Assembly: GCA_964481005.1 (NCBI GenBank)
Contig: CAYZRY010000009.1
Coordinates: 1 to 38,708, forward strand
DNA length: 38,708 nucleotides
Source: CAYZRY01 sp964481005
GTDB lineage: Bacteria > Bacillota_I > Bacilli_A > RF39 > UBA660
Direction of reading: 5' to 3'
Of this stretch, positions 23,992 to 31,205 are shown piece by piece. The number at the start of each line of letters is the position of its first letter. The stretch's first letter is position 1. The translations under genes and the position numbers were made by a program. The notes under the pieces are model-generated. The model did no database searches. It saw only the letters and a program-made list of their open reading frames with translations, and was not told the origin of the DNA.

Positions 23992-24840
23992 ATGAATGAT
24001 GTAATAATAGTAGGAGCAGGACCGGCTGGGGTATCAGCTTCTTTGTATACAGCTAGAGCTAATTTAAAGACTGTTATTTTTAGTCATGGCATGACAGCTA
24101 TGGCTGGGGCTAAAATAGAAAATTATTATGGTTTTGATGATGTTATCGATGGAAGTGAGCTTTTTGCTAGGGGAATAGCTGGGGCAAAAAGGCTTGGAGT
24201 CGAAGTTATCGATGAAGAGGTTGTATCGATTGAATACGTCGGTGAATCTTTTGTTGTTAAAACTAGTTCTAGTGAAGCTAAAGCTAAAGCTGTCATATTA
24301 GCTATCGGCCAGAAGAAACTTCGTCCCAGAATTAAGAACATTGAAAAATTTGAAGGAGCAGGAGTCAGTTACTGCGCTGTTTGTGATGGATACTTTTTCA
24401 AGGGTAAAAATGTCGGGGTAATTGGTTCTGGCGACTTTGCACTGCACGAAGCTGAATACTTATCAAATATGGCAGTAGTTACGATCTTTAGTCAAGGACA
24501 AAAGATAGATAGTCAAATAGCTTCTAAAGAGTCAGAAATAACGGAAATTTTGGGCGATACAAGTCTCGAGGGAGTTTTACTGGCAAACGGTGAAACGGTC
24601 AAATTAGACGGGTTATTTGTAGCACTTGGTAGTGCTGGAGTTAATGACTTTGCCAATCAACTAGGAATCTTAACTGATAAGAATAGTTTTATTGTCGGTA
24701 AAGATTTCGAAACGAATATTCCTGGTTTATTTGCAGCCGGAGACTGTACGGGCGGACTTGCCCAAATTGCTAAGGCAGTTAGTGATGGAGCTCATGCAGG
24801 AGTCGGAGCTATCAAGTATATCCGCAGTTTAAAAAGCTAA
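23992..24840 (+). CDS. Thioredoxin-reductase-like FAD flavoprotein with eroded NADPH site
   Basis: 282 residues of the low-molecular-weight thioredoxin reductase family. The FAD-binding GAGPAG is at 8-13, and the ATG-like and GD motifs are near 104 and 250 (FAAGDCTGG). The redox-active CAVCD (C128, C131) is intact. The pyridine-nucleotide domain is atypical: the usual GGGDSA is GSGDFA (145-150), the HRRxxxR motif that reads the NADPH phosphate is absent (residues 166-175 are FSQGQKIDSQ), and this region is about 20-30 residues shorter than usual. It may use ferredoxin or another donor, as described for ferredoxin- or flavin-dependent reductases of anaerobes, or NADH. It starts after AGGAGG, behind the unknown membrane protein. 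Confidence 0.8.
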   Translation: MNDVIIVGAGPAGVSASLYTARANLKTVIFSHGMTAMAGAKIENYYGFDDVIDGSELFARGIAGAKRLGVEVIDEEVVSIEYVGESFVVKTSSSEAKAKAVILAIGQKKLRPRIKNIEKFEGAGVSYCAVCDGYFFKGKNVGVIGSGDFALHEAEYLSNMAVVTIFSQGQKIDSQIASKESEITEILGDTSLEGVLLANGETVKLDGLFVALGSAGVNDFANQLGILTDKNSFIVGKDFETNIPGLFAAGDCTGGLAQIAKAVSDGAHAGVGAIKYIRSLKS

Positions 24841-24845
24841 TTTTA

Positions 24846-24874
24846 TTGATTATTTGATCTGTTTATGTTATAAT
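24846..24874 (+). promoter_or_regulatory. Promoter of the methyltransferase-like gene
   Basis: TTGATT (24846-24851), 17 bases, TATAAT (24869-24874) preceded by TGT: one of the strongest promoters here. AAGGGG (24893-24898) is the ribosome binding site. Confidence 0.8.
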
Positions 24875-24903
24875 TAGCCCATCTTTGCAAAAAAGGGGAT
24901 AAC

Positions 24904-25581
24904 ATGGAAATTACAAGAGAACAAGAAAATTTTATTACTGGAAACTATCAAACTTATCAAGCTGAGTATATTCTCAATGCAATGAAAAAAGATGATACTA
25001 TCTATGCTCCAGAATACGCACTTGAAATATTTGATGCATGGGGACTGCTAGCTGAAGAAGTAAACCCATATCATAATTTCGGTAAATATATAATTGAAAA
25101 TACTAATGTTGGTCGCGATGTTGTCGAGGTATCAGCAGGTCAACTAGCTAGATTATCTCATCGTCTTCGAAGTGAACAAATTAAACTTGGCAAAGGAACA
25201 CTTCATGTATATGACAAAATGCTCAAAGACGTAATAGTTAACGAGAATTATGTCGTCCATCGCGAGAATTTAAATGAGCTAACTAACCTTGGTTCAGCTT
25301 CACTGATTGTTTCCTTGAAACCTTGTAAAGCTAATGAACTAGTTTTAAGAAGAGCAATAACAGAAAATCGCGACTTCATAATCGGTCTATGTGATTGTGA
25401 TCATTCACCTTCATGTGAATTTGATGGTTACTACGACCTAGAAGCATACCGTGAAACACTGCGCCGCGAAGCTAAAGAATTAATGGCGATTTATGGCGGA
25501 GAACTAATCGAAACAGTTTTGCCAGGAACATATAGAAAAGAGATTCCAATTTGGCAAAACGTCAAAGTAAAACGTAAATAA
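24904..25581 (+). CDS. Unknown protein with possible SAM-methyltransferase-like fold
   Basis: 225 residues, soluble, with its own strong promoter and a terminator, so expressed alone. The middle part reads like a degenerate Rossmann fold: DVVEVSAGQLARLSHRL near 90-106 (strand, glycine turn, helix), then TLHVYDKML with an acidic residue ending strand 2, and SLIVSLKPCKANELV near 135. A Cys-rich segment, GLCDCDHSPSCEFDGYYD near 161-178, could bind metal. The resemblance to small methyltransferase-like families is weak, so I do not assign an activity. The charged C-terminus does not suggest membrane attachment. Confidence 0.5.
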   Translation: MEITREQENFITGNYQTYQAEYILNAMKKDDTIYAPEYALEIFDAWGLLAEEVNPYHNFGKYIIENTNVGRDVVEVSAGQLARLSHRLRSEQIKLGKGTLHVYDKMLKDVIVNENYVVHRENLNELTNLGSASLIVSLKPCKANELVLRRAITENRDFIIGLCDCDHSPSCEFDGYYDLEAYRETLRREAKELMAIYGGELIETVLPGTYRKEIPIWQNVKVKRK

Positions 25582-25602
25582 GAGGCGATAAGCTTCTTTT
25601 TT
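25580..25602 (+). terminator. Intrinsic terminator after the 24904 gene
   Basis: AAGAGGC / GCTTCTT stem (one G-T pair), loop GATAA, then T-run. Confidence 0.75.
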
Positions 25603-25640
25603 AATGCTTTTTAAGATAAAATATATCTTGAGGTGTAATA

Positions 25641-26330
25641 ATGAAAAGAGCTATCTTGATGATACATGGGTTTATGGGGTCCCCAAATGACCAGAAAATA
25701 TTAGCTGATTATATAGAAAAAAATAGTGATATTGACGTTTTTAGTTTTCTCCTTCCGGGTCACGCTAAGGGTGAGACTAAAGAGCAGTTTGATCGTCATC
25801 TTTGGCTTGAGGCTTGTGATAATGAACTTCATAAAATAATGGCTAAAAACTATGATGAGATATATGTCTTTGGTCACAGTATGGGCGGAGTATTAGCAGC
25901 GCATCTAACTAGCTGTCACGAAGTAGTTAAGAAACTTGTTTTGATGTCTCCGGCTTTCCATTTTATGGGCTATAGTGAAAAGCGTGTTCCGCATCTAAAG
26001 AAAATGACTGTTTTTCCTAAATTACTGGCGATGATTACTAAGGATGAAACAGTTAAGAAAATGTTAAAACTACCTAAATATTATCAGCATCAGTACCTGG
26101 ATTTGATCTGTGAAAGGCAGGAAGTTTTAGATAATATCAAAGTTCCAGTGCTCCAGCTGGCAGGTAAGAGGGATAAACTAGTTAAGCTTAGTGATTCTAA
26201 ATATGTAAATAAACGTTTATCAAGCCCTAATAAAAAGCTGATTATCTACAAGAGTGCCAAACACAATCCCCTTGATAGCGGTGAAGTAGAAACAGTCTGC
26301 ATGGATATCTTAAAATTCCTTGAAAGCTAG
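25641..26330 (+). CDS. Alpha/beta hydrolase (carboxylesterase/monoacylglycerol lipase-like)
   Basis: 229 residues, cytoplasmic. The canonical triad is visible: nucleophile S80 in GHSMGG, D178 in AGKRDKLV and H208 in SAKHNPL. HGFMGSPND at 9-17 forms the oxyanion-hole turn. Length and layout, with a small cap near 105-150, resemble Est30/YvaK-type carboxylesterases and bacterial monoacylglycerol lipases. Substrate unknown; acyl esters are likely. The ribosome binding site GAGGTG lies before the ATG. Its promoter is weak by eye (TAAAAT at 25617-25622). The stop codon is inside the following hairpin. Confidence 0.85.
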   Translation: MKRAILMIHGFMGSPNDQKILADYIEKNSDIDVFSFLLPGHAKGETKEQFDRHLWLEACDNELHKIMAKNYDEIYVFGHSMGGVLAAHLTSCHEVVKKLVLMSPAFHFMGYSEKRVPHLKKMTVFPKLLAMITKDETVKKMLKLPKYYQHQYLDLICERQEVLDNIKVPVLQLAGKRDKLVKLSDSKYVNKRLSSPNKKLIIYKSAKHNPLDSGEVETVCMDILKFLES

Positions 26331-26349
26331 GTAATTACCTTGCTTTTTT
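26323..26349 (+). terminator. Intrinsic terminator after the hydrolase gene
   Basis: AAAGC-T-AGGT / ACCT-T-GCTTT stem (one T-T mismatch) with an AATT loop and a T-run; it includes the stop codon. Confidence 0.75.
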
Positions 26350-26359
26350 AGTGCTCTAG

Positions 26360-26368
26360 TGCTATAAT
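26360..26368 (+). promoter_or_regulatory. Extended -10 promoter of the 26397 gene
   Basis: TGCTATAAT. Overlapping it is a tandem AGTGCT repeat (26350-26355 and 26358-26363), a possible regulator site or chance. AAGGGGG is the ribosome binding site. Confidence 0.6.
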
Positions 26369-26396
26369 AAGCGCAATTTAGTTCAAGGGGGATATT

Positions 26397-27017
26397 ATGA
26401 ACGATTCAGCTTTTTCATCATACCGTAGTGGTTATATTATCAAGTCAGTACCAGGTAATAAAATCAATTTTAAAAAGATTGTTGCCAGATACATATTTAA
26501 CGATGACAGCAGTATCTTTAGTCGCTGCATCACTAGTGAGGATATCGAAATAGCTATCAAGTTATCAAATGAGATATCTACTTCTAAAACAATTAACTAT
26601 GCGATTAAGACAATGTCACTAATACTGGGAACTAATCTAAATATTAAAATAGATATTGCTGATCGCCGCAAAGAAAAAGATGAATATGAACTGTTTGTAG
26701 CTACTTGTCTAGCTATCAATGAAATGTTAGAGTCACCAATAAATAAGAATCAACTCTTATCGAAAGTTATCTCTGCTAGCAATTTAGATAAAGACCTAAT
26801 TAAGGAAAAATATGCCCTAATTAAACTTGATCAATTAACTAAATGGTCGATTGAAGAAGAATATATCAAACTTGAAAAGAATAGTATACTCGATAAAATT
26901 AGTAGTTTTAAAACAGCTAATTTAAAAGCTGTCAAAGTAAATACTTCTTCACGTATCGATGCTAATAATAAATTAAATGGTGTATATAAATGCCTATTTA
27001 CTGTAGATGAAGAATAA
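26397..27017 (+). CDS. Hypothetical protein, mostly helical
   Basis: 206 residues, no membrane segment or signal, predicted mainly alpha-helical with many Lys/Asp/Glu. I recognise no family. The middle (EYELFVATCLAINEMLESPIN) and IEEEYIKLEKNSILDKI look like helical hairpins or short coiled coil; the start (SAFSSYRSGY) is Ser/Tyr-rich. It has a promoter and ribosome binding site of its own and is flanked by independently transcribed genes, so context gives no hint. Codon use matches its neighbours, so it is likely a real lineage-specific gene. Confidence 0.6.
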   Translation: MNDSAFSSYRSGYIIKSVPGNKINFKKIVARYIFNDDSSIFSRCITSEDIEIAIKLSNEISTSKTINYAIKTMSLILGTNLNIKIDIADRRKEKDEYELFVATCLAINEMLESPINKNQLLSKVISASNLDKDLIKEKYALIKLDQLTKWSIEEEYIKLEKNSILDKISSFKTANLKAVKVNTSSRIDANNKLNGVYKCLFTVDEE

Positions 27018-27020
27018 TAA

Positions 27021-27048
27021 TTGTCTTTATCTATTTTTTTGATATAAT
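27021..27048 (+). promoter_or_regulatory. Promoter of the desulfoferrodoxin gene
   Basis: TTGTCT (27021-27026), 16 bases, TATAAT (27043-27048) preceded by TGA. The predicted start, near 27055, is the first base of AGGAGG; the leader is about 11 nt. Confidence 0.75.
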
Positions 27049-27065
27049 TTTATTAGGAGGAAAAA

Positions 27066-27431
27066 ATGAAAATATTTAGATGTAATCATTGTGGAAATAT
27101 AATTGTGAAAGTCGAAGATTCTGGTGTTCCAGTTGTTTGCTGTGGGGAAGAGATGGCTCTTCTTATACCTGAGTCAGTCGAAGCTTCACATGAAAAGCAT
27201 ATTCCAGTTGTCGAAGTAAATGGCGATGAGATTTTGGTTAAAGTTGGAAGTGATGAACATCCAATGGTTCCAGAACATTATATTGAATGGATACTAGTTG
27301 AAAGAGATAAATCATTTACAGTTAAGTATCTAAAACCAGGAGAAAAACCAGAAGCAAGGTTCTATGTTAAAGATGAACAGCTAGTTAATGTCTTTGCATA
27401 TTGTAACTTACACGGTCTATGGAAAAACTAA
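27066..27431 (+). CDS. dfx: Desulfoferrodoxin (2Fe superoxide reductase)
   Basis: Reduces superoxide to peroxide without producing oxygen, a defence of anaerobes. 121 residues: an N-terminal desulforedoxin-like iron site (C6, C9, C25, C26) and the C-terminal catalytic iron site with H45 (in HEKHIPV), H65 (EHPM), H71 (EHYI), C113 and H116 (CNLHGLW). E43 and K44, which assist catalysis, are present. Both iron centres are therefore complete. Electrons usually come from rubredoxin; none is in the window. The last 13 bases overlap the next gene. Confidence 0.95.
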   Translation: MKIFRCNHCGNIIVKVEDSGVPVVCCGEEMALLIPESVEASHEKHIPVVEVNGDEILVKVGSDEHPMVPEHYIEWILVERDKSFTVKYLKPGEKPEARFYVKDEQLVNVFAYCNLHGLWKN

Positions 27432-28102
27432 ACTATTATACATATACGATGAAACTTGGTTTAATGAATGCCCTAGCTCTAGGGCTTTTATTTGGAACTT
27501 ATATCATCAATAATATGATTATTAATGCTTTTAATATAAAGATTGATAATACGGGGATGAACTATGCTTTTTTAGCTATGGTATTTTGGTTTATACTACA
27601 TGAAATAATTCATGGAATAGCCTTTTACTTATGGGATTATAAAAGGGGTAAGAAAATCAGTTTTGGAGCTGCCCTTGAAAAAGGTGTTCTATACTGCATG
27701 TGCAAGACGCGCATTAGTAAATCAAATATCATTGTGGCTATTATAGCGCCACTTCTAGTGATTGGTTTTATCACTAATATCATCGGTTTGTTAACTGGTA
27801 ACATGCTTTTGATATTCTTATCAATTTTTAATTATTCAGGAGCAGCCGGCGATATTTCGATGCTTTACTCAATAAGTAAGATGCCTAAGGATATACAGTA
27901 TGTCGATTTAGATGATCCAACTAGTTTTACCATTTTGACTAAATCAGATTTAAGCAAAAAGAAATACTTTGCTTTAGAGCTAGTTGATCATGGTAAAGAC
28001 AGTAAAGACTTAGTTGCTAAAACATATCCTACAATTAAAATATCTAAAGCATCATGGATAGTTCTTGCTATATTTATTGCTATTGGACTATTCGTATCTT
28101 GA
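27419..28102 (+). CDS. DUF3267 zincin-like membrane metalloprotease homologue
   Basis: 227 residues with four or five helices. H61-E-I-I-H65 within a membrane segment is an HExxH zinc motif, and D145 in NYSGAAGDI is placed like the third ligand of intramembrane zincins; this fits DUF3267. Physiological substrates of the family are unknown. Its ATG lies inside the last codons of desulfoferrodoxin with no separate ribosome binding site, so translation depends on the upstream gene. A link to oxidative-stress handling is inferred only from this coupling. Confidence 0.75.
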   Translation: MEKLNYYTYTMKLGLMNALALGLLFGTYIINNMIINAFNIKIDNTGMNYAFLAMVFWFILHEIIHGIAFYLWDYKRGKKISFGAALEKGVLYCMCKTRISKSNIIVAIIAPLLVIGFITNIIGLLTGNMLLIFLSIFNYSGAAGDISMLYSISKMPKDIQYVDLDDPTSFTILTKSDLSKKKYFALELVDHGKDSKDLVAKTYPTIKISKASWIVLAIFIAIGLFVS

Positions 28103-28126
28103 TTAAAAATAAAAAATGATTATAAT
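28099..28126 (+). promoter_or_regulatory. Promoter of the SGNH hydrolase gene
   Basis: TTGATT (28099-28104, over the DUF3267 stop codon), 16 bases, TATAAT (28121-28126). The predicted start, near 28133, gives a leader of about 14 nt. The -10 lies in the left arm of the inverted repeat described next. Confidence 0.7.
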
Positions 28127-28188
28127 AAGTATCTACTGGAGTTACTATGAAAAAGAGATACTATGTACTTATAATCATTTTTATTTTT
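28105..28188 (+). repeat. Long interrupted inverted repeat enclosing ribosome binding site and start codon
   Basis: AAAAAT (28105-28110) pairs with ATTTTT (28183-28188); 28112-28125 pairs perfectly with 28169-28182 (14 bp); AGTATCT (28128-28134) pairs with AGATACT (28156-28162). About 27 base pairs in all. The apical loop, 28135-28155, holds GGAG (28138-28141) and the ATG at 28147. The right arm lies in the coding sequence for the signal anchor and runs into a T-rich tract. Confidence 0.75.
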
Positions 28189-29361
28189 TTTATTCTTTTT
28201 GCTAGCAAACGGATATATCATCCCTTTGTCAGTTTTGAAGTTTTAGAAAAAGTAGGAACAAGTAAGTATTATAAAGTAGTAGTAACTAAGATTAAGATAT
28301 ATGACTGGAACAAGCGAGTAGATAAGATCTCTTACTGCTTTGAAAATGCTAAGTACTGCAGGATTTTAGAAGTAAAAGATGAATCTTACTACCAGTATCA
28401 AGTATCGTTTCCGACAAGTAGTAAGCGTGAAAGATTATGTGTATATTTAAATGATAAAAAGATTTGTCAAAATAAGAGTTTCCTAGTTGATGGAGATAAT
28501 ATTTCGGTTAAATCAAGTAGTGATTTAGCAGTAATAGATGAAGGATCTAAACTAAATATAAATAGATATTTCAATATAGAAGACAATGTCTCTGGTGTTG
28601 CTAGAAGATCTTGCAGGCAGGAGAAACACTCTAACTATATTAAGCTAGATTGTTTGTTTGTCTCTAATAATGGTAGTGTGGATGAAGCTAATAAATATAT
28701 TTCTATTAGAGATAAGAATGTTCTTAGTCATAAGAAAATAGCTTTTTTAGGAGATAGTATCACTAATGCTGGGCCTGACCGAAAAAGATTTAATGGCTGG
28801 GCTGGAAGAGTTGCTCTAGCTAATCAAATGACTTTTCAAAATCTTGGGGTAAACGGGGCAACCTTTACTAAAATAGAGGGAAGGGGACATATCTTAGCGC
28901 AGCTTGATGATGTTTCGAAAGATATCGACTATATCATCATTCAAGGTGGAATTAACGATGCTTCGATAGGAAGAGCTAGTGCCTTTGAGGGCCCTAAAGA
29001 AGAATCGATGTTATACTGGTTGGAAGAGACCTTCCGCCAGGCAAAAGAACGTTTCCCCAAAGCTAAAATAGGTTTTATTATCACATATAAGACGCCGAAA
29101 GCTAGCTGGGGAATAAAAGTTACAGACCGCTCGGAAGATGCTAAAATCATGAGAAGACTATGTGATAAATATCGCATTGAATATCTTGATTTATACGACG
29201 GGTCAATTATCGATGGAGATAAACATAAAACTTTCGACGAATTATTAGATACTAGCGGAGGAAGTAGTTTCCATGAAGCTAAAGCCGAAGATGTTCATTT
29301 ATCAGATGTTGGTTATGACTTACTTAGTCCATATATTTCCGACTGGATCAAGACCCTTTAA
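28147..29361 (+). CDS. Membrane-anchored SGNH/GDSL hydrolase
   Basis: 404 residues. An N-terminal signal anchor (about 4-19) is followed by an extracellular region of about 175 residues with five or six Cys (C64, C71, C98, C107, C156, C169), possibly one or two Ig-like disulfide-bonded domains. The catalytic domain follows from about 195: S204 in FLGDSITNAG, GVNGA near 235, N270 in GGIND, and D382 with H384 in EDVHLSDVGYD. All four SGNH blocks are intact. Extracellular SGNH enzymes often deacetylate glycans or cleave acyl esters, so it could trim the surface polymer; inference. Its start region lies in a long inverted repeat. Confidence 0.85.
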   Translation: MKKRYYVLIIIFIFFILFASKRIYHPFVSFEVLEKVGTSKYYKVVVTKIKIYDWNKRVDKISYCFENAKYCRILEVKDESYYQYQVSFPTSSKRERLCVYLNDKKICQNKSFLVDGDNISVKSSSDLAVIDEGSKLNINRYFNIEDNVSGVARRSCRQEKHSNYIKLDCLFVSNNGSVDEANKYISIRDKNVLSHKKIAFLGDSITNAGPDRKRFNGWAGRVALANQMTFQNLGVNGATFTKIEGRGHILAQLDDVSKDIDYIIIQGGINDASIGRASAFEGPKEESMLYWLEETFRQAKERFPKAKIGFIITYKTPKASWGIKVTDRSEDAKIMRRLCDKYRIEYLDLYDGSIIDGDKHKTFDELLDTSGGSSFHEAKAEDVHLSDVGYDLLSPYISDWIKTL

Positions 29362-29377
29362 AGAAAAACAGATAGGT

Positions 29378-29405
29378 AAAAAAGATATACTTTATCTTTT
29401 TTTTT
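29378..29405 (+). terminator. Intrinsic terminator after the SGNH gene
   Basis: AAAAAGATA / TATCTTTTT stem with a TACTT loop and a long T-run whose last T begins the next promoter's TGT. Confidence 0.8.
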
Positions 29406-29413
29406 GTTATAAT
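29405..29413 (+). promoter_or_regulatory. Extended -10 promoter of the lipid operon
   Basis: TGTTATAAT directly abutting the terminator T-run. Unlike most promoters here it leaves a long leader, about 54 nt, to the ATG at 29474. Confidence 0.65.
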
Positions 29414-29431
29414 AATATTTATGTATTATAG

Positions 29432-29445
29432 TGAGTTAAAACTCA
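29432..29445 (+). promoter_or_regulatory. Dyad element in the lipid operon leader
   Basis: TGAGTT, two bases, AACTCA: a 6-bp inverted repeat 12 bases after the predicted start. It could be a repressor operator or a small RNA hairpin. It does not match an operator I recognise. Confidence 0.35.
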
Positions 29446-29473
29446 TATTGTAATTAATATTGATGGAGGATTT

Positions 29474-31204
29474 ATGAGTATAATTAATAAAATATTCAAA
29501 AGACCGAAAAAATTAAAAGGGACATATCAGCAGTATTATAGTAAAGATGAATGGAAACTAGTTATACCTGAAGGATCTATCTATGATTTTGTTATGGAAA
29601 GATCAATTGGGAAAGATCATTTAAATGCTATTTCTTACTATGGTAATAAGATTAGCTATCCAATGTTTATAAAACAAATTGATGAAGCAGCCAGAGCTTT
29701 TAGATGCCAAGGTATTAGAGCGGGAGATGTCGTTACTATTTGTATGCCTAACACGCCGGAAGCGGTGATAAGTTTTTATGCACTAAATAAAATAGGAGCT
29801 ATTTCTAACATGATTCATCCTCTATCGGGGGCTAACGAGATAAAAGATTATATCAATAGTACTAAGAGTGTCATGCTAGTTATGATCGATTTAGTCTATG
29901 AAAAAGTTAAAGATATTCTAAAAGAAACAGATATTTATAAAACGATAGTAGTATCAGCTAAAGATTCGATGCCTATTTGGATGGGCGTAGCTTACACGGT
30001 CACTAAGGGAGTATCAGTTAAAAGACCTAATCCTAGTGAAGCTTTCATTTACTGGAAAGATTTTATTGCTAAAGGAAAACGATATGATGGGGAAGTTCAT
30101 ACTTACCACGATCCAAATGCCATTGCTTTAATTCTGCATAGTGGTGGAACGACTGGAACACCTAAGGGAATCTTGCTTACTAATCGCAATATCAATGCCG
30201 AAGCAGCGCAAATTATTGACAAATTTAAAGTTGAGGAAGGCTGGTCTATTCTAACTATCATGCCCGTCTTTCATGGTTTTGGTTTGGTTGTTTCAATTCA
30301 TGCACCAATCTGTTTGGGACTTGAAGCAAATCTCTTACCAACTTTTGATCCTAAAAGTTTTGATCGTGTCGTAATGAAAAACAAACCTAACTTTTTAGTA
30401 GGAGTCCCAACTTTATTCGAAGCATTTCTAAATAATGCCGATCGCATGAAAAATGAAGATTTAAGTTTTATCAAGTTCTGTGTTGTCGGAGGAGATACGA
30501 TGAGTCTTCCGCAGCAACGCCGCATGAATGTCTTTTTGGCCGAACACGGTTCGAAAGCGAAGATGATTGTCGGTTACGGTATGACTGAAAGTGTCGCCGC
30601 AACGATTACGACAGTTGGAGCCCCAGACCGTGAAGGAGCTATCGGTATTCCGTTTCCGGGAATGCACGTTAAGATAGTTGATCCAGTAACTCGCGAAGAA
30701 GCTAAAACTGGCGAAGACGGTGAAATTTGTGTCAGTGGCCCAACAGTTATGGTCGGTTATCTCGACAATGAAAAAGAGACCAATGAAGCATTGCAAATTC
30801 ACGATGATGGTCATATCTGGCTTCATACTGGTGATATCGGAGCAATGGATGAAGACGGAGTAGTATACTATCATCAGCGCCTTAAGCGCATGATTATCAC
30901 TTCAGGTTACAACGTCTATCCGCAGCACATAGAAAAAATAATCGAAGAACACGAAGCGGTTCTCCAGTGTACAGTTATCGGAGTGCCACACCCATACAAA
31001 GTTCAAGTAGCCAAAGCTTTCATCGTTCTTCGTAATGACTACAAAGAAAGTGGTTCCCTAAAAAAATCAATCAAAGAGCATTGTGAAATGAACCTTGCAG
31101 CTTATGCTATTCCTAAAGAATTCGATTTTAGACAATCACTACCTAAGACGCTACTTGGTAAAGTAGATTACCGAAAACTAGAAAGTGAACATGAGAAAAA
31201 GTAA
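29474..31204 (+). CDS. AMP-forming acyl-CoA/acyl-ACP synthetase
   Basis: Activates a fatty acid through an acyl-adenylate. 576 residues; the ANL-superfamily motifs are complete: P-loop LHSGGTTGTPKG (221-232), the GYGMTES adenine motif, LHTGDIGAMDEDG, the hinge RLKRMIITSGYNVYP, and the catalytic lysine region near the end in LPKTLLGKVDY. It lacks a signal peptide. Followed directly by two acylglycerol-phosphate acyltransferases and a lipid kinase, it probably feeds exogenous or recycled fatty acids into phospholipid. Whether the acceptor is CoA or acyl carrier protein cannot be told. GGAGG precedes the ATG. Confidence 0.85.
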   Translation: MSIINKIFKRPKKLKGTYQQYYSKDEWKLVIPEGSIYDFVMERSIGKDHLNAISYYGNKISYPMFIKQIDEAARAFRCQGIRAGDVVTICMPNTPEAVISFYALNKIGAISNMIHPLSGANEIKDYINSTKSVMLVMIDLVYEKVKDILKETDIYKTIVVSAKDSMPIWMGVAYTVTKGVSVKRPNPSEAFIYWKDFIAKGKRYDGEVHTYHDPNAIALILHSGGTTGTPKGILLTNRNINAEAAQIIDKFKVEEGWSILTIMPVFHGFGLVVSIHAPICLGLEANLLPTFDPKSFDRVVMKNKPNFLVGVPTLFEAFLNNADRMKNEDLSFIKFCVVGGDTMSLPQQRRMNVFLAEHGSKAKMIVGYGMTESVAATITTVGAPDREGAIGIPFPGMHVKIVDPVTREEAKTGEDGEICVSGPTVMVGYLDNEKETNEALQIHDDGHIWLHTGDIGAMDEDGVVYYHQRLKRMIITSGYNVYPQHIEKIIEEHEAVLQCTVIGVPHPYKVQVAKAFIVLRNDYKESGSLKKSIKEHCEMNLAAYAIPKEFDFRQSLPKTLLGKVDYRKLESEHEKK

Positions 31205-31205
31205 T

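Noticed and set aside
30461..30874. 137-codon minus-strand open frame in the acyl-CoA synthetase gene
   Set aside because: Antisense to conserved catalytic motifs; no promoter or ribosome binding site.
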